Origin: Mytilus trossulus
Lineage: Eukaryota > Mollusca > Bivalvia > Mytilida > Mytilidae
NCBI RefSeq assembly: GCF_036588685.1
Contig: NC_086381.1
Coordinates: 65,541,436 to 65,605,435, forward strand
Direction of reading: 5' to 3'
Length of the DNA stretch: 64,000 bases
Part shown: positions 11,121 through 22,449 of the stretch, one piece after another
Numbering within the stretch: position 1 is the stretch's first letter
Layout of the letters: each line of letters begins with the position of its first letter
Program-made: the position numbers and the translations under genes
Notes under the pieces: model-generated
Databases searched by the model: none
What the model saw: only the letters and a program-made list of their open reading frames with translations
Told to the model about the DNA's origin: nothing

Positions 11121-12305
11121 TAAAAAAGGGTATTTTCCGAGATTTTTCCAAAATGGCGGCTGATGTATCATCTGAAAATGTTGCATCAAATCAAAGATTG
11201 CTATAGTAAGACTTTCCTAGAGTATATTTAATTTGTCATACAGAATCTCTGATGTTTCTGTTATTTTCATTTGGTGATATTTCGATATCATTGATTTCAA
11301 ATTTCTTAATAAAAAAAATTTTTTTAAGTGTGACACAGGAACATTTATTTTGACAGATATTCATCCAGGAGATACTGTTACCAGAAAATAGTTTACAATA
11401 TCTAAAATAAAAAAAAAATCTCTTCTTTTTTTAAAGGTGTTTTTCAAGTTTTCTGTATATTTTATCTTTCTTTAGAAATATATTTATACATTCCTTTTAG
11501 AACAAAAAAAAATGTTTTCATCCTAAGTGAAAAAAATCAATGTCCAATTATAATAGATGAATATTCTATACCTTTAAAATTTCATTCCTTGACCGAACAG
11601 GTGAAATCTAACTTGGGTTATAATGTTACATCATAATATATTGTCAGGTAGACGTTCAAACCAAAAGCAACCAGGTGACATTCAACATCCTGTCAGTGTG
11701 TATACATGTATTACCAGAGTTTAAATTTTGTGATATACAAAAGTTTTCATAAATGTACAAATAAATATCTTCTCCTTCCCGTGTCAAATCAGAAGAATTT
11801 TGTTTCATAATAAACTTTAGGAAAATATGAATATTATGAAAATTTCTTTAAAAAAAAAATTTTTGCATAAAAGGCGTTCAAATATTTATATGTTTCTATA
11901 ATTATTAAAGATTCAAATTTTAATTTAAATGAATTTCGATCATTGAATATGATTTTATTGTTATTTATTTTTTAATTCAATATTTAAAGTTAAATCCAGG
12001 CAATGAATCGATATAAAGTTTAAATTGTGTAAAAAAAAAGAAGAGTTTTTGTATACATTCCAACAAAGACGTATAATATGATTGGTCTGGTTTTAACAAT
12101 ATTGTATACCCGATTATATATATCGACAGAGTTATCGGTCCTGAATAGGACTGATATAGTTGGGTATGCCACATCTTCTTTTTAATGTGTTATACAATTG
12201 TTCAGCATTGATGTAGATGTCCTCAAAATCAAACCCATTATAAACAAATAATTTAAAATGCCTATAATAATATGATCATTAGTTTTGTGGAATATTTCAA
12301 CTCAC

Positions 12306-12383
12306 CACATATTTTTCATGGTAAGGCCTCAGACTGGGTTGAAGATTTAATTGACCATCTTCCTTAAGAGCTGCTATCCTAAC
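12306..12383 (-). other. Exon-like block, 78 nt, cassette block 1 copy 1 (minus strand)
   Basis: The acceptor CCACCTTCCAG and donor GTG|GTGAGT bound 78 nt that are open in phase 0, including LKEDGQLNLQPSLRPYHE. It aligns with 16068-16143 and 18858-18933 (both 76 nt). The shared peptide pattern is KEDGxxNLQPSxR. The family is not recognised. Two strong splice sites and an open frame make this the cleanest copy of the block. Confidence 0.5.
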
Positions 12384-13209
12384 CTGGAAGGTGGTTTATG
12401 TCCTCATCTTATTGTCCATTTGCTTTCAGAAATAACATTATGTAAAAATAAATATCAGATGCACTTTTTAAGTCTTTTGAAATTTCACCTAATCAATTGT
12501 AGTTACCCACAATTTCTCCCACCCTCCAAATCTATTATCTATAGCTAGAGCTCTGTTTACATTTTTTTTTATTTACAGAACTCTAAATAAAAGTAATTTT
12601 AGCAAGTATACATCTGATATTTAAAGAAAATGTGTACAAAAGTGAATATTTTAATTAAAAAAGTTATATTCCATATAAACACTCAGGAAATTTCAAGTAT
12701 AATGAGTATAACAAAGGAATTACCTCCCTTTTGTCCTGAAAATTTCACACTGTTGAGACTCCACACCCTTTAAATATTTAACAATACAAAATTTGTATAA
12801 TTAAAATAAAGAAATAATAATATGTAAAAACTACAACACATTTCAATAAAGGGATGCGCTTTAGCACATGATACGGCCGTTGCTCTTTTAAGTTTCACCA
12901 AAACTGCATAAAATCCCCCTTTTTTAAGTATAAAAATTCATTACTTAAGAAAACGTAAAATCTAAAATTAATAAAAAGGGAAAGGGAGCTTATGTCAATA
13001 GATATAAACAATTCATAAAAGTTTCATGGACATTGGTGAAAGCCTTTTTGAGTTATTGTCCAGGTGTGAAAAATCCCCCTTTTTTATGAATAAAGCCCCA
13101 TAAATCCAAAACTTAAAATCTGGAATTTATAAAAATTGAAAGGGAGCAATAACAAAATGTATATAAAAATTCAGGAAACTAAAAAAAAACACTTTACATA
13201 TTTTTTTTT

Positions 13210-13401
13210 AGATTCTCCATTCTAAACCAACTGGAGGCCTTTTGACTAGACAGACTATTATTAAGTTGACAAGTAAAATTTGTCTGTTCCATTTCATTTT
13301 CAAAGTAAAAATGAAATAGAGATACAGGGGGTGGCGGAATAACGAAGAAGATCTAACAATTGTAAATACAAGCTTCCAATCTAATTGAAAATGGAGAATC
13401 T
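13210..13401. mobile_element. Small inverted-repeat element (AGATTCTCCATT termini), copy 1
   Basis: AGATTCTCCATT at 13210 is inverted as AATGGAGAATCT ending at 13401. The same pair occurs at 16893-17039, at the equivalent place in the next cassette. The element was therefore present before the cassette duplicated, unless the pair is part of the transcript itself. Confidence 0.5.
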
Positions 13402-13439
13402 TTACACCTTTTTTTTTTTTTTTTTTTTTTTTATAAAAA

Positions 13440-13524
13440 ATTACATTTTTTGAAATATATACAAAAAAAAATTGAATAACATTCTTCAGTTTTATCACAT
13501 AATCATTGCTGCAGCCACAGCTTC
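13440..13524 (-). other. Exon-like block after acceptor, cassette block 4 copy 1 (minus strand)
   Basis: The acceptor TTTCTATTTCAG is followed by a frame beginning SCGCSNDYVI. The homologous block at 17175 reads DFNCGC..KKNVIQ. No donor is visible before a long T/A run, so this could be a 3' exon. The 5' border is supported and the lower border is arbitrary. Confidence 0.35.
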
Positions 13525-13909
13525 CTGAAATAGAAATAAACATTCTTAAACATATTTGTCAAAACAAGATCAAACCGATATACCGATTTATACAATTATT
13601 AGCAAAAAAGGATGATAAAATCAATGGTTGATGTGCATCATGTTTATTTTCCTTTATTAGTTGTATGAATTAATGCATTGGTTTTCTAGTTTGAAACTGT
13701 TTCACATTTTGTTATGTTCAGGCAGGGCCTTTAAAACTGGTACTGTTAAACCAGAAATTATTGCATGCTATTCTTGTGATTTTTCAACAAATGGACAAAT
13801 ATGCAAGATAAATAATCCCAAGATTTCAGAAAAATCTGGCCTCAAAGTTTTGCATTAGAGATTAGATTTATAAATACAAGTTCCTATTGTGATATTCAAC
13901 CAGTTGCAT

Positions 13910-14020
13910 TATTTACATTCATATAGGTTTTGCTCATTGCTGAAGGTCCTACAGTGATTGTAATTTGCTTCTCTTATTGATAGTTGAGTAGTTGGCAATC
14001 TTATAACATCTCTTTATTCT
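13910..14020 (+). repeat. Short interspersed element fragment
   Basis: Degraded TTTGCTCATTGCTGAAGG..GATAGTTGAGTAGTTGGCAATC, the 3' half of the element at 10,325. A fragment of the same family lies in the next cassette at 17,620-17,805. Confidence 0.6.
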
Positions 14021-14148
14021 TAAATACCCAATCCAGATTACCAGTATAATTAAAACTATTAATTTGGAAAATATTTCAAAATACATGTGTTCATAAAAAA
14101 ATACATGGTGAATTTAAAAGTTCATTAATCAATATTTTAGTTTCTTAC

Positions 14149-14213
14149 CATAAAATTCAGCTCCAATGGCCGTTTCCCAGCTTCAATCCTTGCAGACAAG
14201 CTGTGGTGCTAAC
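14149..14213 (-). other. Exon-like block, 65 nt, cassette block 3 copy 1 (minus strand)
   Basis: The acceptor TTTATATTTCAG and donor TATG|GTAAGA are shared in form with the copy at 18075-18136 (62 nt). The blocks are about 80% alike over GCTTGTCTG..GGCCATTGGAGCTGA. If block 2 (15063-15130) is read in its open frame, translation enters this block and stops after RLAPQLVCKD, so the block would hold the stop codon. Confidence 0.55.
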
Positions 14214-14229
14214 CTGAAATATAAAATAC

Positions 14230-15050
14230 AAAATTGTTTTAAAGGATAACTTCTGAAATACTGTATCTATGATATATAAAATGGGTTATATATGCGATAG
14301 GTTTTGAGAACATTGGTTAGACATCAATCCAACAACACAATTCAATCCTAAAAGGAGTAGGCTTAAAAGGGTTAAGTTGGCCCTAAGATTTTTTTTTTTT
14401 TTAAATCAAGCCCAAATACTACAAATTTAACATATATATTGTTCTGGTATCATTATTGATACAAAATAAACACTTCATTTTGGCACCTGACACTATAAAC
14501 TATTAAGTTATGACATCTTGATTATGCAATTCTGGTGTATTCGCAAAAGCGCCAATTAAGGTCCAATTTTTCACAATTCAGAACAGTTTTTAGCATATCC
14601 AGTAATAGTTTACGTCTTTTTATTTAAATACATGTATTACCCTTGGTTCCTATAAGTTACGAAACATTTTGGATCAAAGGTATTCTTTAAGCTTTTAGGT
14701 AAGAAAATTCACAAAATTATAGCATTTTGATAATATCTCCCAATATAGCTAATTATGGAGACTACAATGTATTATAAAGAAGCGATTTATTTTAAGTCAC
14801 ATTAAGTTTCTTGAAATATATCCATTTAAGATCCAAATTGGGGCCCCTTTGATATTCTATGATAAAAGTTGAAATTTAAAATCTATTATAAGGCCATACT
14901 TTGCCAAGAGACCATTGTCATATGATACTGATAAAATAAAGAGTATATACTGTTGACCAAACTCTTATAAACCTTTAACCCTAAAAAAGTCAGTATTCAT
15001 TTTAAAATAATCTTATTTATAGATTATTTTTTTTAAACAGGATTAACAAT
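14230..15050. other. Intronic or intergenic stretch, nothing recognised
   Basis: AT-rich and non-coding between exon-like blocks 3 and 2. No repeat boundary could be defined. Confidence 0.4.
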
Positions 15051-15062
15051 ACTGGTACCTAC

Positions 15063-15130
15063 CTACATATTAGCTGTATTTGACCACCAAGTCTTATTCC
15101 CACACCATGAAAACATGCCACAGAAAGTAC
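15063..15130 (-). other. Exon-like block, 68 nt, cassette block 2 copy 2 (minus strand)
   Basis: The acceptor AATTTCTTTTTAG and donor GTAG|GTAGGT are present. The phase-0 frame is open and reads VLSVACFHGVGIRLGG then QIQLICR. Its homologue at 18442-18509 has the same length and reads ..FHGVGIRLGGLIQLVYR. Most differences fall at the start of the block, while the HGVGIRLGG core and both splice sites are kept, which suggests some past constraint. Product unknown. Confidence 0.55.
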
Positions 15131-15478
15131 CTAAAAAGAAATTAACACATTTATTAATTTTACAAACCAATTTCTATGTCAACCTAAAGATTGATTTACA
15201 CATTTTTCTGATTTCTTACTTCAAGTACCAATAGTATAAAATCCACATATTTTGTAAAGATTGAAAAACAAACACAAGTAGTCAAGGTTTATGATTTGAA
15301 TTCTGCACTCAACTAATTTGAATAATGAAAATGAGTTTCCCCATTGAATGAACAAATCTTGCTGTTAATTGTGCTAGTCTCCCCTTGAAAGTTAATTGTG
15401 CTAGTCTCCCCTTGAAAGTTAATTCCTATCTTAGAATTTACTCCTGCAATTGTAATAGAAATTCTTGTTAATGTACAA

Positions 15479-15930
15479 TCAAGGGGTACAATTAAAATTA
15501 CGTGATGGATATACACACACCGGAAGTTACAGTCGAACTCGCCGCTTGAAAAGTTAGTAGTTGCATTTTCTTGTTTATATCAATTAAATTTTGATTAACA
15601 AGTTGGCACACCGTATGTCGGATAGTATGTAGTTTTAAAATACACAATTGTTTTTGCTAGAAAGCGTGCAGTTATTGAAAACACTTCGACACAGTTCCAA
15701 ATTTTCAACAAATTTTTGTGTCGAAGTGTTAGCATTAACTGCACGATTTCCAGCAATGATAATTGTGTATTTCAAAACTAGATAGTATCCAACATTCCAT
15801 GCACTACCTTATTTATTAAATTTCATTGATATAAACAAGTAAATACGACTACTTACCTTTCAAGCGGTCTGCTCGACTGTTACTTCCGGTGTGTGTATAT
15901 CCATCACATGATTTTGATTGTACCCCTTGA
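15479..15930. mobile_element. 452-bp near-perfect palindrome (foldback MITE)
   Basis: The two arms of about 220 bp are reverse complements with few mismatches. The left arm begins TCAAGGGGTACAATTAAAAT and the right arm ends in its complement at 15930. The spacer near 15,710 is only some tens of bases. CAA flanks both ends (15476-15478 and 15931-15933), consistent with a 3-bp target duplication. It lies between cassette blocks 1 and 2, where the neighbouring cassette copy has no such insert. Confidence 0.85.
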
Positions 15931-16067
15931 CAATGGTATCCCAAAATATTAAACTGGTAAATAAATTATTGAAAGATGTTTTTCATGCAGAAAATAAGGA
16001 TGAATATGTACATTTAACAAATATTTCTAGAAAATGTATAGAAATTGTTTGACTTCAATAAACTTGC

Positions 16068-16143
16068 CTTCTCAATTTCATGGTAAAGCCTCAGACTTGG
16101 TTGAACATTTTATTGACCATCTTCCTTAGAGTTGCTCTCCTGG
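16068..16143 (-). other. Exon-like block, 76 nt, cassette block 1 copy 2, GC donor (minus strand)
   Basis: It is homologous to 12306-12383. The donor is GAG AAG|GCAAGT, a consensus GC-AG type 5' splice site instead of GT. In the shared frame it carries one stop (GGT CAA TAA), so this copy looks disabled as coding. The acceptor (CTCTGGCAG) is chosen by alignment to the other copies. Confidence 0.5.
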
Positions 16144-16892
16144 CTGCCAGAGTGGCTGTCATCATTATCTTAATTGCAATCTTTTCGTTTTTGGTCCATT
16201 ATTTATAGAAATAAATAAAAAAAATATCAGATGCACTCTCAATTAATCATGTATCTTGAAAATTTCACCAAATCAATTCTACCGATAGTGTCCCATAATT
16301 TCTCCCACCCGTAAATCTATTATCTGGAGCTCTGTTTACATTTTTTTTTATTTACAGAACTCTGAATAATAGTCATTGTTAGCTAGTATACATCTGATAT
16401 TAAACAAAAAACTTATACATATGAATATTTAAGTAAAATAATAAATTTAAAAGAATGAGGAGTAAAACAGGGGAATAATTTATTACCTCCCTTTGCCAAA
16501 AATTTCACCTGTTTAGACTCCACATCATTGCTATATCTAACAAAAATACAAGATGGTATAGCTATAATAAATAATAAATAATTTGATATAAATTATTTAA
16601 ATAATTAACAAAAATATTTAGTACATCATTGTTCACCTAGGTGGTTCACTTCCATTACTCCGATTTTCTCAACCAATTGAAAAAATGGACACCAAGATAT
16701 AACAAATCTTGCTTATTGTGGCATTTAACACTAAAAATCTGAATTAATCTTTTCTCACCAAGATGTGTTTTTTTCTATGCTTCTTGTGAAATAATCTTTT
16801 TTATAGCTAAAAACACTGCAAAAAATAACAAACTAATGAAGAAAAAAAGAGATACATCCAACAAAAATAACATTATTTTTCTTTTTTTTTTT

Positions 16893-17039
16893 AGATTCTC
16901 CATTTTTAACCTTCTGGAAATGTTTGATAACACATTGACCATAATTAAGATATCAAGAGTAGGTCTAAAAGTAAAATCGGAAAATTATGAAGTATCAATT
17001 TAGCCAACAACTTCCAGCTTTGTTGAAAATGGAGAATCT
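16893..17039. mobile_element. Small inverted-repeat element (AGATTCTCCATT termini), copy 2
   Basis: AGATTCTCCATT at 16893 is inverted as AATGGAGAATCT ending at 17039. Its position relative to the cassette blocks equals that of 13210-13401. Confidence 0.5.
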
Positions 17040-17089
17040 TTACAATTTTTCAATTTTTTTTTTGGTAAAAAAATATGAACATTTTTTAA

Positions 17090-17175
17090 AACATACACAA
17101 AAATAGTCTGAATTACATTCTTTTTGGTTTCAGTTGTATTGCACAATAATTTCCTGCAGCCACAGTTGAAGTCAC
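17090..17175 (-). other. Exon-like block after acceptor, cassette block 4 copy 2 (minus strand)
   Basis: The acceptor ATTTCTTTTTCAG is followed by a frame beginning DFNCGC. It shares the CTGTGGCTGCAG core and AAGAATGT.ATTCA with 13440-13524. The 3' border is not defined. Confidence 0.35.
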
Positions 17176-18074
17176 CTGAAAAAGAAATATACATTCTAAT
17201 ATCTTTCAGAACAATATTCAATGCAAAGGAATAAGTAACTAGTTAATAAATGCACTTATGATGCATAGAACAATAGAACATTGCTTTTACTTTGCTTTGA
17301 AGTGATTCTGTAGACTGAATTTACAAACAACCAGTCTTCAGTAGCAAACAAGGGATGACAAGTAGTTGGTTGTTGTTCGACGTATTTATAGATTATCGTT
17401 GAGATGACCAATGATAATCTGTTTATCGCTATTTTACCTATGACAACCTTGTCAATTTCAATGTCAATTTTGTTAGCAACGCCACGTGGTCTCCTTAGTT
17501 TCTAGCGATAATTTTTCCATCTCAAGTGAGAAGCATGATATGAAAATTATCACAAAAAAGATCAAAGGAAAAATGCACAAAATAGCGATAATTGTTATTA
17601 TTTCATGGTTTCATTATAAATCAAGCTGTTGGTTTTCTTGTTTGAATTGTTTCACATTTTGCCATGTTTCTAACTTTTAAAGTTAACTGTAAGGTATATG
17701 TTTGGCTCATTATTGAAGGCCATAGTGACCATTTGTTGCTTACATATCATTTGGTCTCTGGGAGATAGTTGTTTCAGTGGCGATCATACCACATGATGGT
17801 CCACATCCCATTCATTATACAATGTATATACGGGAACAATTTTAGAAAACTTACAGATAGTAAGATTTTCTAAGTAACTGAATATTTTTTTTATTTCCTT
17901 TATTTATCTTGATACCTCCCTTTAGATTATATTACAGTTATAGTTCAAGAAAAATTAAAGTTTACTACGTCTCAAGATCTGCATAATTAAAATATAATAC
18001 TTCTTTGCATAACATTCTAGGGTATTTACATGTTCTTGGCTAAATGACTCATTAATTTATGTATTGGTTCTTAC

Positions 18075-18136
18075 CATATTAGTCAGCTCCAATGGCCATT
18101 CTCAGCCTCAATCCTTACAGACAAGCTGATGCTAAT
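18075..18136 (-). other. Exon-like block, 62 nt, cassette block 3 copy 2 (minus strand)
   Basis: The acceptor TTTATATTTCAG and donor TATG|GTAAGA match copy 1 at 14149-14213. It is 3 nt shorter than copy 1. Reading on from block 2 in its open frame gives RLASACL and then a stop. Confidence 0.55.
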
Positions 18137-18441
18137 CTGAAATATAAAGTGTCAAGTCTTACCAGAATGGTTTCAAAAGATCACTGTTACCATATGAAAT
18201 TATAAAGAAATAGGTTATATATGTGTAATAGAGGCTGAGAACATATATTAACTAGATAGCAATCCAACAAACTAAATAATTAGGTTCGATATTCAAAATT
18301 ACGTTATGTTTGTACTGATAAAAAAAAAATGTGTAAACTAGAAACCAAACTCTTAGAAACATTCAAGCCTGAACCACATAAAATTTAAAAAGAATATTTA
18401 TAAAACATTTATTTTATTCGAAACTGTATACTGGCACCTAC

Positions 18442-18509
18442 CTATATACTAGCTGTATTAGACCTCCAAGTCTTATTCCCACACCATGAAAAAATCTCAC
18501 AAAAAAAAC
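18442..18509 (-). other. Exon-like block, 68 nt, cassette block 2 copy 3 (minus strand)
   Basis: The acceptor ATATTTCAG and donor ATAG|GTAGGT bound 68 nt that are open in phase 0 with core HGVGIRLGGLIQL. The upstream block 1 copy (18858-18933) ends in phase 0, so blocks 1-2-3 of this copy form one uninterrupted frame ending in block 3. Confidence 0.55.
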
Positions 18510-18857
18510 CTGAAATATATGAAAATTTACAATTTATATACTTTATATTTCAATTTCCCTGACATTTACCAAACATTATTCCAATTTCTTACTATAACAT
18601 AAATAACTGTAAAATCAATATAAAAGATTAAAATCAAAAACAGTAAGTCTTAAGTTTATTGATTGAATTTTCAACTCCACAAAAATAATAATTTAAATAT
18701 ATTCCATTGTTTATAAAGGTAAATTATGAGTTATCTCCCATTGAATGGCAAAAATAACATTTTACATTAGCAACATCAACTCTATCATATGCCCTTAATA
18801 TACAATTTTTATCAAATTACTGATTGTATAGAAAATGTTTGGCTTAATTAAACTTGC

Positions 18858-18933
18858 CTTCTTATTTTCTTGGTGAAGCCTCATACTTGGTTGAAGATTT
18901 ATGTAACCATCTTCCTTGGAGCTGCTGCCATGG
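18858..18933 (-). other. Exon-like block, 76 nt, cassette block 1 copy 3, GC donor (minus strand)
   Basis: Donor AAG AAG|GCAAGT is the same GC donor as copy 2. The frame is open (SSSKEDGYINLQPSMRLHQE) and remains open upstream to about 19,055, so this copy could be an extended first exon without the inner acceptor. No protein family is recognised. Confidence 0.5.
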
Positions 18934-19059
18934 CTACTTTTCATGCTTTTCAACATAATTCTTTGTGATAACCAGTTCACTGAATCCATTTTAATATTCC
19001 AATGTCCTTTCCGTTGTATATAATCCAATATACAATTGTCCAAAGAATGTTCCAAAGCA

Positions 19060-20390
19060 TCTCACAATATTTTCTGTTTACATTCATGGCAGCATGGAAG
19101 TAATTCTCAATATAAAAAATAATTGTTTGAACTCATACATAAAACAGTAAAAATATCAGATGTGCTTTTATACATGTAACTTGAATTTTGAAAATTGACC
19201 AAATGTTTTTTTTTAAATACCCACAATTTCTCTTTCCATTTTTATTTAGAACTATGTTTACATTTTTTTTATTTACATAGCTCAAATTATTGCTCTTATA
19301 TTAGTTAGCAGACATCTGATATGTAAATACCTAAAAAAAGAGGTTATAAAAAAAGAACAGAATATTTATTGGCTAACACCTATAAATCACAAACATTTTT
19401 TTAATATTTTGGAGCATAGTTTAATAAAATTTCCCTTGTTTTAAGTTTCTCTTCACACACATCATAAGTATGAAAATAATTCTACAAAAATTGATCATAG
19501 CCTGAAGTAGCTCAGTTGTGCAAGTTCATATTTTCCATCAACAAAGGAGAATGGTCTTTACTGAAATTTAAATATATGGAAATATAAAAGGTCAAACATT
19601 TGTGATGACGATTAACCTTAATCAATTTGCATGCTCATCATGTGAGTTCTAAACAAAAATTGTTACATTCTTACAAAGGTTTAAATAAAAATCTCCTAAT
19701 TCAAGAATAGAAAAAATTATAACTGCAGGAGTTGATTACACAAATGAGTACTGTCTGTAAATTTTAATAAAATTTCACAAATTTCGGGAAAATGGGGGGA
19801 AATTTCTCAACCAGTTTCATACTAGGAATAACACAACTTCAACGTGAGTGCAATCTTCCTTTGAAGTTTCAATAGTAAAAGAAACGCTGATAATATAAAA
19901 TACAAATATAATACAAAATAGTGGTATGTTGTAAGAAATCTTTACATTTAGGATAAAATTTAGGATGAAATATTGTAAACTCAAAAAATCCTGTTTCTTT
20001 AAATTAAAAAATAATTGTCCAAATTCAAATTCCATGTAATAAAATCATTAAACTAGAATAGTTGAAGGAAATAGTTTCAAAATTTACAATTCAAAAGTAA
20101 CATTTTTGTTCCCAAATTAAGTTTGATACATGAACCATATTAATCGGTGATGTCAAAATTTGTTTTTCATAAGAATGCTTCCAAAAAACTTAAGAGAAGA
20201 GAAATCACTGATTAGAGATGGACTGACACAAGGTAAACTTGGGGAATGACTGGTTCCTTAAATGGAGGATAACAGTCAGAACTAGCTCCTGTCAATACAC
20301 AAGACAGGAAAAACCTCTTTTCTGCCATTTGGAAACAAATCCCATGTAATAACGTAAATAGTTTTTTCCATCTTCAAATGATAAAAAAGC
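19060..20390. other. AT-rich stretch, no gene recognised
   Basis: It contains partial duplicates of the sequence that follows block 1 in the other cassette copies (e.g. CTATGTTTACATTTTTTTTATTTACA near 19,250, also near 12,555 and 16,330). The duplication therefore extends at least this far. Confidence 0.45.
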
Positions 20391-20619
20391 AATTATTCTC
20401 CCCCAGGGGTGGTTCCAGCCATTTTTAAAGAGATGGGGCTCCCACCCAGGATAAAAGGCAGGGTTCAAACTAGGTTCTGTTCTCATTTAATTGCAACCAA
20501 AAACTTTGTACAGGTTCTGCAGATCCCAGTGTCTCGCTTACTTTTGCTGTTAATCCCAGGCTCAACAAAAATGAGGGGGGGGGGGGAATATCAATAAAAA
20601 TATTCCTCTCAGACTATCA

Positions 20620-21160
20620 TTTGATTGTTAGAAGCTTCTGTCCAAGTTTGGTAAATATCCAGAATAGTTTATGAATCTAATAATTGTTTTAAAAACTTTA
20701 ACTTCAGAATATAAGGTTAACTAAGTCCATTAATAAGCAAAATACGGAAAAACAGGAAATAAGTTTTAACTATTTTTTGTCTAGATACTAGCTTTTGATC
20801 ATAAACAAGCTTCTGTCTAAGTTTGATACAAATCCAGAATATTTGAAGAAAGTAATTAAAATTTTAAAAACTTTAGTGAATGTATTGTATCCTGGCATTT
20901 ATAAGTAGAATATGGAAAAATTAATTTGTTTCATTTACAAAATTTACTTCTGGGTACTATCTTATGATCATATACAAGCTTCGGTGGAAGTTTTAGAAAT
21001 CCAGAATAGTTTTAGAAAGTTATAAAAATTTCAAAAAACTTAAACTAAAGAGTGAATTTTTGTGATCGCCAATGATGACGCTGCTGACAGAATGTAGGAT
21101 GGCTAAGTCTCATGTTTTTTTCAATTAAAGTTGAAGGCTCGACAAAAAGTATTAATGGTT
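20620..21160. repeat. Dispersed repeat with internal repeats ('AAGCTTCTGTC' family)
   Basis: Two to three internal units of about 170-180 bp each contain AAGCTTCTGTCCAAGTTTGG and AATCCAGAATAGTTT, and the copy ends near GACGCTGCTGACAGAATGTA then AAAGTTGAAGGCTCGACAAAA. The same compound module appears at 21,760-22,290 and 53,580-54,105. Confidence 0.75.
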
Positions 21161-21204
21161 TAAAAAGAATGTTAAATAAAATTTGTTGAATAGTGTTTAA
21201 TCAA

Positions 21205-21440
21205 ATTTTGCAGAGGTACATGCTTCCAATTGGCTTCCCTCAGAGTTACATGCCTCTAATTGGGACCGCGCTGCCAGGGGTACTGCTTCTAATTAGCTTT
21301 AGCAGACAGAGGTATATATGTACAGCTTCAAATCAGCTTCGCAACAAGACAGAGGGTATGTGCTCCCAATTAGCTTCACTAAGAGGTACATGCTTCCAAT
21401 TGGCTTCGCTCAGACAAACGTACTGCTTCCAGTGTCGAAA
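21205..21440. repeat. Diverged minisatellite, unit about 33-40 nt
   Basis: About six diverged units of AGAGGTACATGCTTCCAATT plus GGCTTCGCTCAG are present. The 94-codon open frame across it is the translated repeat and has no start or splice support. Confidence 0.7.
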
Positions 21441-21759
21441 TGGTACGGTATGCAAGTCTGTACTATATCCAGCCTAGTAAATGGTACATAATTGCAAGTC
21501 AAATGTCGTCCAAATATACAAAAACATATTTTATTTAACATTCTTGATCTAGTTTATTTTCGCATCTACCTTCACTCTCCTATTTATAATTTATCCTGAT
21601 GGTGACATTGTGAAATGCAAATTATCATTACAGGATTCTGCAGTTCCCTATAGTTTCAATCCTGATGAAGGTGCCATAGGATCCAAAATATGGCTATCTT
21701 ATCAAATTCACTTTAGCAATCCCTTAATTTTTTTTATTATCTTTTGATTAAAAGAAGCA

Positions 21760-22290
21760 TGTCCTAGTTCTGTCAAAGTTTGGTAAAAATCCAGAATAGT
21801 TTTTGAATTTAATAAATATTTTAAAAACTTTAACAGCAGACTGAATGTTATGTTAACTTGAAGAAAAACTAAGTCAGTTATAAGTGAAAAATACAGAAAA
21901 ATGGAATTTTATTTTTACAAAATTTACTTCTGGGTACATGTACTATCTTATCATCATAAACAAGCTTTGGTCCAAGCTTGGTACAAATCCAGGAGAGTTT
22001 AAGAAAGTTATCAAAGTTTTTAAAACTTTAACCACAGAGTGAATGTAAGTTACAAGTAAAATACGAAGAAATGGAATTTTATTTTTACAATATTTACTTC
22101 TGAATACTATCTTATGATCATTTACAAACTTCTGTCCAAGTTTGGTATAAATCCAGGATAGTTTAAGAAAGCTATTAAAATTTTAAAAACGTTAACCACA
22201 GAGTGAATATTTGTGGACGATGCCAATGACGGAATGTAGGATCGCTATGTGTCACTTTTTCAACTCAAGTCAAAGGCTTGACAAAAGGAG
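21760..22290. repeat. Dispersed repeat, second copy of the 'AAGCTTCTGTC' family
   Basis: It has the same internal units as 20,620-21,160 and ends ..GACGGAATGTAGGATCGCTA and CAAAGGCTTGACAAAAG. Short interspersed element debris follows at 22,380-22,440. Confidence 0.75.
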
Positions 22291-22449
22291 GATCCAACCT
22301 CTCCAGAACTCCCACCCTCTGAATCTACCACTGCCCCTAAAGTATGGTACATGATCTAATTTGAACCTGCTTAGTTATAAAAAAGAAGATGAGGTATGAT
22401 TGCCAATGAGACAACTATCCACTATCCACTAAAGACCAAAATGACACAA

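Noticed and set aside
10731-11161. Element bounded by CCGCCATTTTG / CAAAATGGCGG
   Set aside because: Only 11 bp are inverted and neither flank shows a target duplication; kept only as a note on the direct repeat.
21193-21477. 94-codon frame with cysteines
   Set aside because: It is a translated minisatellite with no start or splice support.
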